The notes: a model not told the origin generated them from the sequence alone. A DNA stretch of 64,000 nt from Natrinema hispanicum (GCF_004217335.1 NZ_SHMP01000006.1:1-64000), one strand, 5' to 3'; shown: positions 38,647-49,075, counted from the stretch's first letter. Program-made: numbers and translations.

Positions 38647-39798
38647 TTATTCGTTACGCGGGTTGCTCGGGTGGTAGTCCGTGTCGTACTCGCCGGGCTG
38701 GGCGTCGATGCGGTCGGGGTTGAGTCGGCCCGACAGGAGCATGAAGTCGACGAGCGTCAGCGCGAGCATCGCCTCGACGACGGGGACCCCACGCGGCGGG
38801 AGCACGGGGTCGTGACGGCCAATGACCTTCTCTTCTTTGAGTTCGCCGGTCTCCCAGTCGGCAGTCTGCTGGGACTTGGGAATCGACGTCGGCGCGTGCA
38901 GCGTGACCTCGCCGTAGATCGGCTCACCCGAAGAGATGCCGCCCTGAATGCCGCCGTGGTCGTTCTCGATCGGCGTCGGGTTACCCTCGTCGTCGAACTC
39001 CCAGTCGTCGTTTCGTTCCTTGCCGGTCCACTCGGCGGCCTCGGTGCCGAGGCCGAACTCGAAGGCCGTCGCCGCTGGGACGGCCATCATAGCCTGGCCG
39101 AGTCGCGCGGAGAGGGAGTCAAAGCGCGGCGCGCCGAGGCCGACGGGGACGCCCTGGGCCTCGAAGTAGATGCTGCCGCCGATGGAGTCGCCTTCCTCCT
39201 GATACTCCGCGATCAGGTCCTGCATCTCCTCGGCGGTTTCGGGGTGGGCACACCGAACGTCGTTTTCTTCCGAGTGCTCGAGCAGCTCCTCGAAGCTCAC
39301 CTCGGGGGCCTCAACGTCACCGATCTGGTTGACGTGGGCTTTTAGTTCGATTCCCTCGCGCGCTAAGAGCTTCTTCGCGATTGCACCCGCAGCGACCCAG
39401 TTGACCGTCTCACGCGCGGAGGAACGGCCGCCGCCGCCCCAGTTGCGGGTGCCGAACTTGGCCGAATACGTGAAATCACCGTGGCTCGGTCGCGGCGCGG
39501 TGATGAACGGTTCGTACTTGCCCGAGCGGGCGTCTTTGTTCTGGATGACGAGCCCGATCGGCGTGCCCGTCGTGTAGCCGTCCTGAATCCCGGATTTGAT
39601 CGAGACGGCGTCGGGTTCGCCGCGGCTGGTCGTGATCATCGACTGGCCCGGCTTGCGCCGATCGAGGTCTTCCTGAATGTCCTCTGCAGAGAGCTCGAGG
39701 CCGGCGGGACAGCCCGAGATGGTACAGCCCATCGCCTCCCCGTGGCTCTCGCCGAACGTGGTCACCTGAAAGAGGCGACCGAAGCGGTTGCCGTTCAT
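38647..39798 (-). CDS. aroC: Chorismate synthase
   Basis: 383 residues, full-length. GNRFGRLFQVTTFGESHGEA, the family signature near the N-terminus, RKPGQSMITTSRGEPD, RPSHGDFTYSAKFGTRNWGG and GGRSSARETVNWVAAGAIAK and, near the end, GRHDPVLPPRGVPVVEAMLA are all present. AroC converts EPSP to chorismate, the last shikimate pathway step, and aroA lies 5 kb away on the same strand. The ATG at 39798 is preferred over the GTG six bases earlier. Confidence 0.96.
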   Translation of the reverse strand: MNGNRFGRLFQVTTFGESHGEAMGCTISGCPAGLELSAEDIQEDLDRRKPGQSMITTSRGEPDAVSIKSGIQDGYTTGTPIGLVIQNKDARSGKYEPFITAPRPSHGDFTYSAKFGTRNWGGGGRSSARETVNWVAAGAIAKKLLAREGIELKAHVNQIGDVEAPEVSFEELLEHSEENDVRCAHPETAEEMQDLIAEYQEEGDSIGGSIYFEAQGVPVGLGAPRFDSLSARLGQAMMAVPAATAFEFGLGTEAAEWTGKERNDDWEFDDEGNPTPIENDHGGIQGGISSGEPIYGEVTLHAPTSIPKSQQTADWETGELKEEKVIGRHDPVLPPRGVPVVEAMLALTLVDFMLLSGRLNPDRIDAQPGEYDTDYHPSNPRNE

Positions 39799-39982
39799 TA
39801 TCACGTCCTCAGAGACGGGGACACTTAGCCCTGCAGGATTCTCGCAAGCGGGGGAGACTGCTGTGTGCCCGATCGGAGTCCGTCACTCCCGACGCGTCGA
39901 CGGACAAGGATGGGTTCGCCGACCTGCATGCCGCGACAGGTGCCGTGCATATCTATTTGTGACTCAGACACACACATTAGCT

Positions 39983-40354
39983 ATGGGCGACGAATCGTTC
40001 GAACCCGATCTGCGTGCACTCCGCGCAGCGGCCGACGAGGTCCCATTTGACGATGTCGTCCGCTTGCTCGGAGACCGCCACACTCGTACTGTGCTTGTGT
40101 CCCTTCACGACAACCCCGCGCCGACGCTCGAGGAACTGGCCGATGTGGTCACCGCCAACGCCGCAAGCGAGACCGGAGCGATCGCTGCGCCATCCGATCG
40201 CGACCGGATTCAACTGCGGCTGTATCATTCGATCCTGCCTCGACTCGCTGAACTGGGGTTCATCGCGTTCGATACTGAGACGAAGGCCGTCACTGAGACC
40301 GACATTCCGGACGCCGTCAGCGACGCGTTGGGCGTGACCGACACGGAACCATGA
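39983..40354 (+). CDS. DUF7344-type winged-helix protein
   Basis: 123 residues. DDVVRLLGDRHTRTVLVSLHD followed by PTLEELADVVTANAAS and LRLYHSILPRLAELGFIAFD is the haloarchaeal winged-helix pattern now usually called DUF7344. It overlaps the DICT gene by four bases (ATGA), so the two probably work as a pair. Part of a regulatory patch of four genes. The long frame from 39788 is not conserved ahead of the ATG at 39983. No target known. Confidence 0.82.
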   Translation: MGDESFEPDLRALRAAADEVPFDDVVRLLGDRHTRTVLVSLHDNPAPTLEELADVVTANAASETGAIAAPSDRDRIQLRLYHSILPRLAELGFIAFDTETKAVTETDIPDAVSDALGVTDTEP

Positions 40355-41082
40355 ACTCGCTTGGCGAACTCATCGAAACGGTCGAACGCGAGCGAAAAAC
40401 GCTCGAGGTCTACACCGACGACGACGTGATCCTCGAGACGCTGCGCCGGCAGTTCGAAACGCGAAACGTCGATGTCCGCCACCGATCGCTTGGGTCACTC
40501 GACGAGCCGGGGTTCGTGATCATACGGGATGTCAACGGCAAGTTTCGGGGCGCGCTGGGGATCGACGGCTTTCAGGCGATGCTCTCGCCGCGGATTCATC
40601 CGCCGTGGGAGCTTGCGGAGACGGACGACGATCGAACGGACCTGTTTGGCTTCCTCGAGAAGACGCTGTTTACATCGTATCGCCCGCGGCAGATGTTGGC
40701 AACGTCCCGCGAAATCGAAGACCGGGCGTGGCGCGTCGGCACTGGTCGGCTGTACACGGGCTTCGAACGTGCAACGGCGCTTGCGGCCCAGCGTGACGTC
40801 TACGATCGGTTCGGGAGCCACGGCTCGCTGACGGTCGCGGTGTTTCTCGGCGACGACTGGACCGAGCCGGTCCCCGAGGGTGTGACTGTCGTCTCTCAGG
40901 CCGGCAGCGAACTCGGCAACTACTGGTTCGTGGTCTTCGATGGTGGCGACAACGAACTGGAAGCCTGTGCGTTGCTCGCAAAAGAGCGCCGTCCGGGGGA
41001 ATTCTACGGGTTCTGGACGTACGATTCGGAGCTGGTCGGGGAGCTGGTCACGTATCTCGAGACGACGTACGACGTGCTATAG
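40351..41082 (+). CDS. DICT sensory domain protein
   Basis: 243 residues. The DICT domain (often found in diguanylate cyclases and two-component proteins) is recognised by RPRQMLATSREIEDRAWRVG, LFTSYRP and NYWFVVFDGGDNELEACALL. It is thought to sense a small molecule or light signal in association with other regulators; ligand unknown. It overlaps the upstream DUF7344 regulator, which may be its output. No membrane segment. Confidence 0.82.
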   Translation: MNSLGELIETVERERKTLEVYTDDDVILETLRRQFETRNVDVRHRSLGSLDEPGFVIIRDVNGKFRGALGIDGFQAMLSPRIHPPWELAETDDDRTDLFGFLEKTLFTSYRPRQMLATSREIEDRAWRVGTGRLYTGFERATALAAQRDVYDRFGSHGSLTVAVFLGDDWTEPVPEGVTVVSQAGSELGNYWFVVFDGGDNELEACALLAKERRPGEFYGFWTYDSELVGELVTYLETTYDVL

Positions 41083-41085
41083 AAG

Positions 41086-41415
41086 TCACATGGTCGTGAG
41101 TGCGCGAATGTCAGCACGGCTCGGACACGATTCGACCCGTTCGTTGCCGGCGTCGTACTCGAGGAGACCGAACTGAGACAGCATGGGGAGGTGAACGTGG
41201 TGGAGCGTTATCGCGACGTGCTCGACGCACTCGTGGCCCGTGTCGTGGTTCTGTTCTCGCGTGGCGATTGCCGACGCCAGCGCGGTGAGGTCGATGGGGT
41301 CGGCCCGTCCTGCAAGGTGCTCGAGGACGAGCCGACGCCGTTGGGACGCGAGCAATCGGTAGCGCTCGTCCATGTTGGGAGGCTCCGCCATACGATCGCG
41401 TAGCGATTGGGTCAT
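41086..41415 (-). CDS. DUF7344-type winged-helix regulator
   Basis: 109 residues. Winged helix core: RYRLLASQRRRLVLEHLAGR, IDLTALASAIATRE, VAITLHHVHLPMLSQFGLLE and YDAGNERVES. It is convergent with the DICT gene, with three bases between the stops, and divergent from the large PAS/Bat gene. A second copy of the fold in the same patch, only distantly similar to the one at 39983. Probably a DNA-binding protein. Confidence 0.8.
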   Translation of the reverse strand: MTQSLRDRMAEPPNMDERYRLLASQRRRLVLEHLAGRADPIDLTALASAIATREQNHDTGHECVEHVAITLHHVHLPMLSQFGLLEYDAGNERVESCPSRADIRALTTM

Positions 41416-41615
41416 AGGTTTTCACTCGTTCCGGGCTTTCCGTAAGCGTGCGCTAGATGTGATTAGGTAATTCTCTGCTGGGTGCCCGCCATATGTCGCC
41501 CCCGCTACAGTCCCGAATCCACACGATGGGCTGCCTGCGGGCATCTCGTGTTCCCGTTCGGAATAAGTTCCGTCGGCGGAGGGGTTATAGGGACCGAGTC
41601 GCGTTGTAGAACGCA

Positions 41616-44600
41616 ATGACGACTTCCGCGTTGACCGAAAACCTCCGGGAAACGCTTGCATGTTTCGATGACGCTGGGGTCCCGCGGACGACCAACGAGG
41701 TGGCTGACAGGCTCGATCTCGGGAGACGAAGCACGTACGACCGGTTGGATCGGCTCGTCGAGCGCGGCCGGCTCGAGACCAAGAAAGTCGGAGCGAGTGC
41801 ACGTGTCTGGTGGCGACCACCGTCAGCGGCCGATCGGACCACCGCCGGCGAGGAGCGTCCCGCCGTTGCTGGACCGTTGATCGACGTAATCGATGACGCC
41901 GAGGTTGGCCTCTTCGTCCTCGATGCGGACCTCGAGGTGGTGTGGCTCAACGAGACAGCCGAGCGGTACTTCGATCTTGACCGCAACCGCGCCCTCGGTC
42001 GTGACAACCGAGCGCTCGTAACCGAGCACCTCTCGGATGTCATCGACGACGGTGCGTCGTTCGCCGAGACCGTGCTGGCGGCCGACGAAGCCAATACGGA
42101 CACCGAACGGTTCGAGTGTCACGTCACAGCGGGCGAAGACCGCGAGGAACGCTGGCTCGAATACCGGAGCAAGCCGATCGAGTCCGGCGATTATGCTGGC
42201 GGTCGAATCGAACTCTACTACGACGTGACCGATCGGAAACGCTCGGCACACGCCTGTAACACGGAACGAACCCTCCTCGAGCGCGTCCTCGAGGCCAGTC
42301 CGACGGGGATCGCAATCTTCGATACCGACGGCGAAATCCGGCGCGCAAACCAACAGTTCTCGAAGTGTCTGGGGTTGACTGAGACCGACCCAGAAACATA
42401 CGTGCTTGGCGGCTTGCCCCTGCTCGACGAGGACGGGGACGTGATCCCATATGCGGAGCGGCCGGCAGCGCGGGCGCTCGCGACCGGCGAGTCAGTCGTC
42501 AACCAGCACGGTCAGGTCGAGGGTCGTGACGGACAGACGCGGTGGCTCTCGATAAACGCTGAGCCACTCGACGATGACGCCGGTGTCATCGTTACGGTCG
42601 ACGACATTACGCAACTGAAAGAGCAGGCGAAACGTCTCGAGCGCCAGCACGACGACCTCGAGGCCGAACTCGATGCGGTCTTCGAGCGGATCGATGACGC
42701 GTTCTACGCGCTCGACGACGAGTTCCGATTTACCTACGTCAACGACCGCGCCGAAACGTTGCTGGGCCACTCCGAATCCGAACTGCTGGGCAGAAACATC
42801 TGGCAGGCGCTGTCCGTCCCCGTCGATGATCCACTCCGTGACCGATACCAAACGGCGCTGGCTACCCAGACCGCGACGAGTTTCGAACGCTACTCTGAGC
42901 CGCTCGACATCTGGGAGATCGTCAAGGTGTTCCCTTCGGAGTCCGGGCTCTCGATTTACTTTACGGATATCAGCGAGCAAAAGGAGCGCGAACGCGACCT
43001 CGAAGAATCGGAACGTCGCTATCGCACTCTCGTCGAGAACTTCCCGAACGGCATGGTCACACTCTTCGACGACGACCTCGAGTACACGCTCGTCGGCGGC
43101 GAACTCGTCAAACAGTGTCGTCTTGACCCAGACCAACTTGTCGGCGCGCCAGCCGGCACATTGTTCACCGAGCCAGCGACCTGCGACCAGGTCGAAGCAG
43201 CCTATCAGCGCGCGCTCGACGGCGAAACGACGACGTTCGAGGTGACGCGAAACGGCCGCGAGCTGTGGATACAGGTCTCTCCCGTAACCGACGACGATGG
43301 GATCGTGTTCAGCGGCATGGCAATTTATCAGGACATCACTGAGCGCAAACGAAAAGAGCGCCAGCTCCGCGAACACGAGGCCACCCTCGAGCGAACGACG
43401 GAACTGCTCGAACAATCACAGCAACTGGCCAGCGTCGGGGCCTGGGAACTCGACGTGAGTACGACACCCGCCGACCTCCGGTGGACCGACGAGGTTTATC
43501 GGATTCACGGGCTCTCGCCGGAGCAGGAGGTCGACCTCGAGGAATCGATCTCGTTCTACCACCCCGAGGATCAGCCACCGCTCCGTGAGGCGATCGACCG
43601 CGCGATCGAAGACGGCAGCCCGTACGATCTCACGCTCCGAATCGTGCCGAACGATGGGGACCTGCGGTGGGTCCGGTCGATCTGTGACCCCGTGCAAACC
43701 GACGGCGAAGTGGTTGCCCTCCGTGGCGCGTTTCAGGATATCACTGAGCGGATCGAGCACGAACAGGACCTCGAGCGCCAGCGCGAGCAACTCGCTGCAC
43801 TCAATAATCTCAACGATGTCGTCCGCAGCATCACCGACGAGGTGATCGCTCAGTCGACACGCGAAGAGATCGAGCGCGTCGTCTGCGAGCGCCTCGCCGA
43901 GGCGGAGTCGTATCTGTTCGCCTGGGTCGGCGACGTCGACGTCGACTCACAGACGGTGAACCTCCGAGCAGAGGCTGGCGTCGACGGCTATCTCGACGAG
44001 ATCACGATCTCGACTGATCCCGACGACGAGCGCAGTCAGGGACCGACTGGCCGGGCGATTCTCGAGCGCGAAACACAGACGTCACAGGATATCGAGGCCG
44101 ACAGCAGACACGACCCGTGGCGCGACCACATCGAACAGTACGGCTTCCGCTCGTCGGCAGCGATTCCGATCGTCTACGAGGACACCGTCTACGGAGTGTT
44201 GAACGTTTATGCTGACCGACCGAACGCGTTCGAGGGTGAGGAACGGGCGGTTGTCAGTCAACTTGGAGAGGTAGTGGGCCACGCGATCGCCGCCACCGAG
44301 CGCAAGCGGGCGTTGATGAGCGATGACGTCGTCGAACTTCAGTTTCGTATTCGCGACATCTTTGCCGCCGTCGGAGCCGACGCGACGGCCGCCGGCACGA
44401 TCACGCTCGACCACATCGTCCCCATCGAGAACGACGAGTATCTCGCCTACGGGACGCTCACCGAGGATGCGATCGCAGGGATGGACGCGCTCGTCGAGAC
44501 GATCCCACACTGGGCGGACATAACCTACCGGACCGCAGACGGGCCAACGAGTTTCGAACTCCGGCTGTCCGATCCGCCGGTGCTGTCGACGATTGCCTCG

Positions 44601-44987
44601 CTTGGCGGTGCCATCGAGCGTGTCGTCATCGAAGACGGTGACTACCGGATGACGGTCCTCCTCGCACCGGGTGCCGACGTTCGGCGCGCGATCGATGTCG
44701 TGCAGACGACCTATCCAGCCGCGGAACTGCTGAAACACCGCCAGATCGCGCGCCCTGACACTACCGCCGAACGCATCCGCCACGTGCTGACGGACGAGCT
44801 TACCGATCGCCAGCGAGCGGCCCTCGAGGCCGCCTACCACGCGGGCTTTTTCGAGTGGCCCCGTGACGCCTCCGGCGAGGACGTCTCCGAATCGCTCGAG
44901 ATCGCACCGGCGACGTTCCATCAGCACCTCCGGCGCGCACAGAAGAAGATCTTCGAATCGTTACTCTCAGGGTCGAGAGCGCCCTGA
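41616..44987 (+). CDS. Multi-PAS/GAF Bat-type transcriptional regulator
   Basis: 1123 residues. Order: N-terminal winged helix (about 8-65, TTNEVADRLDLGRRSTYDRL); PAS 1 (85-205); PAS 2 (220-335); PAS 3 (345-455); PAS 4 (470-585); PAS 5 (610-720, HPEDQPPLREAIDRAIEDGS), then GAF (745-905, RSSAAIPIVYEDTVYGVLNV), a bacterio-opsin-activator domain (910-1060) and a final HTH_10 helix-turn-helix (LTDRQRAALEAAYHAGFFEW). Bat-type proteins regulate transcription in response to light, oxygen or redox. An extra HTH at the N-terminus is uncommon. No histidine kinase or opsin gene is in the window. Confidence 0.9.
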   Translation: MTTSALTENLRETLACFDDAGVPRTTNEVADRLDLGRRSTYDRLDRLVERGRLETKKVGASARVWWRPPSAADRTTAGEERPAVAGPLIDVIDDAEVGLFVLDADLEVVWLNETAERYFDLDRNRALGRDNRALVTEHLSDVIDDGASFAETVLAADEANTDTERFECHVTAGEDREERWLEYRSKPIESGDYAGGRIELYYDVTDRKRSAHACNTERTLLERVLEASPTGIAIFDTDGEIRRANQQFSKCLGLTETDPETYVLGGLPLLDEDGDVIPYAERPAARALATGESVVNQHGQVEGRDGQTRWLSINAEPLDDDAGVIVTVDDITQLKEQAKRLERQHDDLEAELDAVFERIDDAFYALDDEFRFTYVNDRAETLLGHSESELLGRNIWQALSVPVDDPLRDRYQTALATQTATSFERYSEPLDIWEIVKVFPSESGLSIYFTDISEQKERERDLEESERRYRTLVENFPNGMVTLFDDDLEYTLVGGELVKQCRLDPDQLVGAPAGTLFTEPATCDQVEAAYQRALDGETTTFEVTRNGRELWIQVSPVTDDDGIVFSGMAIYQDITERKRKERQLREHEATLERTTELLEQSQQLASVGAWELDVSTTPADLRWTDEVYRIHGLSPEQEVDLEESISFYHPEDQPPLREAIDRAIEDGSPYDLTLRIVPNDGDLRWVRSICDPVQTDGEVVALRGAFQDITERIEHEQDLERQREQLAALNNLNDVVRSITDEVIAQSTREEIERVVCERLAEAESYLFAWVGDVDVDSQTVNLRAEAGVDGYLDEITISTDPDDERSQGPTGRAILERETQTSQDIEADSRHDPWRDHIEQYGFRSSAAIPIVYEDTVYGVLNVYADRPNAFEGEERAVVSQLGEVVGHAIAATERKRALMSDDVVELQFRIRDIFAAVGADATAAGTITLDHIVPIENDEYLAYGTLTEDAIAGMDALVETIPHWADITYRTADGPTSFELRLSDPPVLSTIASLGGAIERVVIEDGDYRMTVLLAPGADVRRAIDVVQTTYPAAELLKHRQIARPDTTAERIRHVLTDELTDRQRAALEAAYHAGFFEWPRDASGEDVSESLEIAPATFHQHLRRAQKKIFESLLSGSRAP

Positions 44988-45032
44988 CTGCGTCACTGCG
45001 CCGTGTGTCGGCTGCCCGACGCCACACAGCCG

Positions 45033-46331
45033 TTACGCCCGTCGCTCGAGGGCGACGCCCAACTCCTCGAGCATGCCGAAGAAGCCGGGGAACGAGACGT
45101 CAACGTGGTCGGCTCCCTCGATAGTGGTTTCGCCGTCGGCGGCCAATCCAGCGAGTGCGAGCGCCATGATGATCCGGTGGTCGTCGCGGCCCGACACGGT
45201 CGCTCCCTCGAGTGCCGACGCGCCGCCGTGGATCGTCAGCGAGTCCCGTTCCTCGGTGGTCTCGACGCCCATTTTTCCGAGTTCCTCGGCCATCGCGCTC
45301 ACGCGGTCGGTCTCCTTGTAGCGGACGTGCTCGGCGTTCGTAATCCGTGTGTCGCCGTCGGCGACGGCCCCCAGCGTCGCGATCGTCGGGAGCAAGTCCG
45401 GTGTGTCCTCGACGTCGACTTCGATACCGGTGAGTGGGGCCCGTGAAACGTCGATCGTCCCTGCATCCCGGTCCCAGTCGACGTCGGCACCCATCCGCTC
45501 GACGATTTCGACGATCGCACTGTCACCTTGCGCGCTCGGCTGTGCGCCTTCGATGCGAACCGTCTCGCCCTCGGCGGCGGCGATCGCACCCGCCGCGAGC
45601 GGGTAGGAGATCGACGAGAAGTCGCCGGGGACCGCGTACTCGCCGCCTTCAGGCGCGTAGGATTGCCCGCCGTCGACCGCGAAGCCGGTCTCTGTCTTGT
45701 GGGCGTCGACGCCAAAATCAGCCAGCACCTCGAGCGTGATGTCGACATAGGGCGCGGACTTGAGTTCCGTCTCGAGGTCGAGTTCGATTCCCTCGTCGGT
45801 GACCGCACCGGCCATCAGCAGAGCGGTAATATACTGCGAGGAGACGTCACCCGGAATCGAGACCGCGCCGCCGGCGAGCGGGCCGGTGATGACCAGCGGA
45901 GCCTGCCCGTTTCCGCGCGTGCTGTCCGCTTCCACGCCGAGGTCGGCAAGTGCCTCGAGCAGCGGCCCCTGTGGACGTGAGCGCAGCGATTCGTCGCCAG
46001 TCAGCACCGACGTGCCGTCAGCGAGCGCCGCCGCCGCGGTGACGAGTCGCATCGTCGTCCCGCTGTTCGCACAGTCGATGACGTCCGCCGGCACGTCGGG
46101 GCGGCCGTCGAAGCCGTCGATCTCGAGGGTGCCGTCGTCGTGTCGGTCGACGTCGCCGCCGAACAACTCGACGGCGCGGGCGGTCGCCTGTGTGTCCGCA
46201 CTCCAGAGGGCGTCGCGGACGGTCGCTTTGCCGGCGTAGCCCGCCGCGAGGATCGCACGGTGCGTGTAGCTCTTCGACGGCGGTGCTCGCGCCGTCCCAG
46301 CGACGCGCGAGGGCGTGATAGTGACGTTCAT
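45033..46331 (-). CDS. aroA: 3-phosphoshikimate 1-carboxyvinyltransferase (EPSP synthase)
   Basis: 432 residues. [20 protein letters not shown] at the N-terminus and [20 protein letters not shown] are the two EPSP synthase signatures, followed by [20 protein letters not shown] and, near the end, [20 protein letters not shown]. It makes EPSP from shikimate-3-phosphate and phosphoenolpyruvate. The start is ATG 46331 ([20 protein letters not shown]). The 69-residue extension is basic and overlaps the start region of the divergent trm56. AroC is nearby. Confidence 0.96.
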   Translation of the reverse strand: MNVTITPSRVAGTARAPPSKSYTHRAILAAGYAGKATVRDALWSADTQATARAVELFGGDVDRHDDGTLEIDGFDGRPDVPADVIDCANSGTTMRLVTAAAALADGTSVLTGDESLRSRPQGPLLEALADLGVEADSTRGNGQAPLVITGPLAGGAVSIPGDVSSQYITALLMAGAVTDEGIELDLETELKSAPYVDITLEVLADFGVDAHKTETGFAVDGGQSYAPEGGEYAVPGDFSSISYPLAAGAIAAAEGETVRIEGAQPSAQGDSAIVEIVERMGADVDWDRDAGTIDVSRAPLTGIEVDVEDTPDLLPTIATLGAVADGDTRITNAEHVRYKETDRVSAMAEELGKMGVETTEERDSLTIHGGASALEGATVSGRDDHRIIMALALAGLAADGETTIEGADHVDVSFPGFFGMLEELGVALERRA

Positions 46332-46441
46332 GGTCGCCCTGTCGTGTGGCCCCACCTTACCGATACCGATCCTGCGAGTCCGAGACGGGAGAGCGGATCG
46401 AAAGCGAAACCCCCTAACCCGCTCCGAGAGTGGATGCGAGC

Positions 46442-47005
46442 ATGCACGACGACAGCGAGGTCGCCGTCCTTCGGCTCGGCCACCGCCCCGGCCGGGACGA
46501 GCGGATGACGACCCACGTCGGCCTGACCGCGCGGGCACTGGGTGCCGACCGCGTCCTCTTTCCCGACAACGCCGGCCAGTCGCTCGAGACCGTCAGGGAC
46601 ATCACCGACCGATTTGGCGGCCCCTTCGAGGCCGAACTGACCGACTCGCCCCATGCCGTCATCCGTAACTGGGAGGGGCAGGTCGTCCACCTCACGATGT
46701 ACGGCGAGCGCGTCCAGGACGTCGACGCCGAGATCCGGACGGCCCACGACAGCGAGGGCGAGGCGCTCTTGCTCGTGGTCGGCTCCGAGAAGGTCTCCTT
46801 CGACGTCTACGAGGAAGCCGACTGGAACGTCGGCGTCACCAATCAGCCCCACTCCGAAGTCGCGGGACTCGCCGTCTTCCTCGACCGGCTATTTGAGGGC
46901 CGCGAACTCGAGCAAGACTGGGCCGACGCCGATCGAACGGTAATCCCGATGGAGACGGGCAAGCGAGTCGTGCCGGCCGACGACGCGGACGAACACCACG
47001 AGTGA
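46442..47005 (+). CDS. trm56: tRNA (cytidine-56-2'-O)-methyltransferase Trm56
   Basis: 187-residue SPOUT-class methyltransferase that modifies C56 in the tRNA T-loop using S-adenosylmethionine, an archaea-specific modification. N-terminal [20 protein letters not shown] and the knot region [20 protein letters not shown] and [20 protein letters not shown] identify it. The ATG at 46442 is preferred over the one at 46430 because it starts the conserved region. About 110 bases from the divergent aroA. Followed by tfe. Confidence 0.92.
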   Translation: MHDDSEVAVLRLGHRPGRDERMTTHVGLTARALGADRVLFPDNAGQSLETVRDITDRFGGPFEAELTDSPHAVIRNWEGQVVHLTMYGERVQDVDAEIRTAHDSEGEALLLVVGSEKVSFDVYEEADWNVGVTNQPHSEVAGLAVFLDRLFEGRELEQDWADADRTVIPMETGKRVVPADDADEHHE

Positions 47006-47098
47006 ACTGGCCGCACCGGTCGGTCACTCGCGAGGCGGCGCAACATGATGCGCGGGAGTTAACAAGACTTAATGGCTTCATGCCGTTACGTGTAGGCA

Positions 47099-47623
47099 AT
47101 GGCTTTTGAGGACCTGCTCGAGGACCCAGTAATTCAGAAATATTTGCACGAGCTGGTCGGTCCCACGGGGATGCCCGTCGCAGCGGCACCACCGGACGGC
47201 GAGGTTACCGACGAGGAACTCGCCGAGGAACTCGACCTCGAGTTAAACGACGTGCGGCGCGCGCTGTTCATTCTCTACGAGAACGATCTCGCGACCTATC
47301 GACGGCTGCGCGACGAGGACTCGGGGTGGCTGACCTACCTCTGGACCTTCGAGTACGACAACATCCCGGAGAACTTAGAAGAGGAGATGTACCGACTCCA
47401 CGAGGCCTTAGAAGAGCGCCAGGAGTACGAGCGCAACCACGAGTTCTACCTCTGTGAGATCTGTTCGATTCGCTTCGAGTTCGGCGAAGCGATGGACTTC
47501 GGCTTCGAGTGTCCCGAATGTGGCTCGCCGCTGGAATCGATGGAAAACGACCGCCTGGTCAATGCGATGGACGACCGCCTCGACGCGCTCGAGGACGAAC
47601 TCAACATCGACGCGGACGCCTAA
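47099..47623 (+). CDS. tfe: Transcription initiation factor TFE (alpha)
   Basis: 174 residues. N-terminal extended winged helix (LLEDPVIQKYLHELVG, ELDLELNDVRRALFILYEND, AEELDL) and a C-terminal zinc ribbon with FYLCEICSIRFEFGEAMDFG and CPECGSPLE (two CxxC pairs). TFE, the archaeal homologue of TFIIE-alpha, helps open promoters with TBP and TFB. TTAATG near 47070 lies about 26-29 bases ahead of the ATG, so the mRNA is likely leaderless. The next gene starts on the tfe stop codon (TAATG). Confidence 0.95.
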   Translation: MAFEDLLEDPVIQKYLHELVGPTGMPVAAAPPDGEVTDEELAEELDLELNDVRRALFILYENDLATYRRLRDEDSGWLTYLWTFEYDNIPENLEEEMYRLHEALEERQEYERNHEFYLCEICSIRFEFGEAMDFGFECPECGSPLESMENDRLVNAMDDRLDALEDELNIDADA

Positions 47624-48303
47624 TGGTCGTACTCGCAACCAAACTGTACGTCGAAGGTGACGCCCGCGAGCGTTCGCTGGATTCGTTGCGCTCGCTCGTC
47701 AACAACGAGGTCGGCGACCTCGACGTCGAATTCGATATCGGCGTGCGCCACGACGATTTCCCATCAGTGACGATTGAGGGTGACGACGCCACCGTCGCAC
47801 GCAACGTCCTCCGCGAGGAGTTCGGCGAGATCGTCCCCGACCTCGAGACTGGCGAGACCTACATCGGGACGCTCGAGTCCTGGGACGACGACGGCTTCGT
47901 CCTCGATGCAGGACAGGGCGACGGAGTCCGGATTCCGACCGACGAACTCGGACTCGGCCCGGGATCGGCAACCCAGATCCGAGACCGGTACGGATTGGTC
48001 CAACACATGCCGCTGCAGTTCGTCTACGGCGGGGATAACGAACCATCCCGACTCGCCGACACAACACAGGACCGTCTCTACGAGTGGACTCGCGGCGACG
48101 GCCGACTCAACGTCAACAGCGCCACCCGCGCGGAAGTGCGGGCCACGCTCAATCGTGCCGGCCACGCACAGGACTACGTCACCGTCGAGCGACTCGGCTT
48201 GCTCGAGCAAAGCGTCGTTTGTACCGAAGACACCGACCCGCCGGGCCTGCTCGCAAGCGTCGGCGAGTACCTCCCGGCCGAACTGCGCTGTGTCGTTCCC
48301 TAG
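47623..48303 (+). CDS. DUF2110 family protein
   Basis: 226 residues. VLATKLYVEGDARERSLDSL, TYIGTLESWDDDGFVLDAGQ and RLNVNSATRAEVRATLNRAG are typical of the archaeal DUF2110 family, often next to tfe. Role unknown; the nearby transcription factor suggests a link to gene expression. The start ATG overlaps the tfe TAA by one base, so translation is coupled. C-terminus is hydrophilic with two Cys. Confidence 0.9.
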   Translation: MVVLATKLYVEGDARERSLDSLRSLVNNEVGDLDVEFDIGVRHDDFPSVTIEGDDATVARNVLREEFGEIVPDLETGETYIGTLESWDDDGFVLDAGQGDGVRIPTDELGLGPGSATQIRDRYGLVQHMPLQFVYGGDNEPSRLADTTQDRLYEWTRGDGRLNVNSATRAEVRATLNRAGHAQDYVTVERLGLLEQSVVCTEDTDPPGLLASVGEYLPAELRCVVP

Positions 48304-48304
48304 T

Positions 48305-49075
48305 ATGAATCGCCGGCTCGTGTTCGCGACGGTCGCAGTCGCCCTGCTGTTGCTGGGAGCCGGCTGTGCGGCGTTTTCCGGCGGCATCTCCGACGAGGAA
48401 CTCGACCGCGAGCAAGATTACAGCGACGTTCGCGACAGCGACGCCGACGTCACGATCGCACTCGATGACGGCGACCTCCTCAACAGCGGCGAGTACCGAA
48501 CTGTTTACGACTTAAACGGAACCGAGGAGCTCTCGCTGTCTCAGTCGACGATCTACAGTCAGGAACCGCTGGATATCTACAGCGTTCGCTACTGGTATCC
48601 CAACGGGACCGAGGTCAACGGCTCTGACCTCGAGATCGAACAGGGCGGGTCGGCGACGACCATCTCCGTCCCCGACGAGAACGGCACGCTCGCGTTCTCG
48701 GGCGATGCCGGCCGGAAGACGTTCCGCCAGCCGGCGTACGTCACGGGCTCCTACGAGGTGCGACTGCCCGAGAACCACCGGGCGTCGAACTTCTTGTTCG
48801 GCGAAATCTCACCGAACGGGTACGAACGCGAAGTCGTTGACGGGCAGGTGCGCTTCTCCTGGGACGAGATCGAGGCAGATCGTGCGATCTCGCTTCGATA
48901 CTACCTCGCGCGTGACATTCCGTTGTTCCTCGGCCTCACCGGTGTCGTCGTCCTCTTCGGTGGGATCGGCATCGGATACTACTACCGGCAGGTCAAGCGA
49001 CTCCGCGAACAGCGCGAGGAGTTCGGTCTCGATCTCGACGACGATTCCGACGATGGACCTCCAGGACTTCTGTAG
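48305..49075 (+). CDS. DUF5803 membrane lipoprotein
   Basis: 256 residues. A lipoprotein-type N-terminus (hydrophobic stretch VAVALLLLGAGC, lipobox Cys at about residue 21) is followed by a beta-rich extracytoplasmic part with several N-x-S/T sites and a C-terminal membrane helix (FLGLTGVVVLFGGIGIGYYY) and short acidic tail. This is the haloarchaeal DUF5803 family, usually found behind tfe and DUF2110. It starts two bases after the DUF2110 stop. Function unknown. Confidence 0.82.
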   Translation: MNRRLVFATVAVALLLLGAGCAAFSGGISDEELDREQDYSDVRDSDADVTIALDDGDLLNSGEYRTVYDLNGTEELSLSQSTIYSQEPLDIYSVRYWYPNGTEVNGSDLEIEQGGSATTISVPDENGTLAFSGDAGRKTFRQPAYVTGSYEVRLPENHRASNFLFGEISPNGYEREVVDGQVRFSWDEIEADRAISLRYYLARDIPLFLGLTGVVVLFGGIGIGYYYRQVKRLREQREEFGLDLDDDSDDGPPGLL

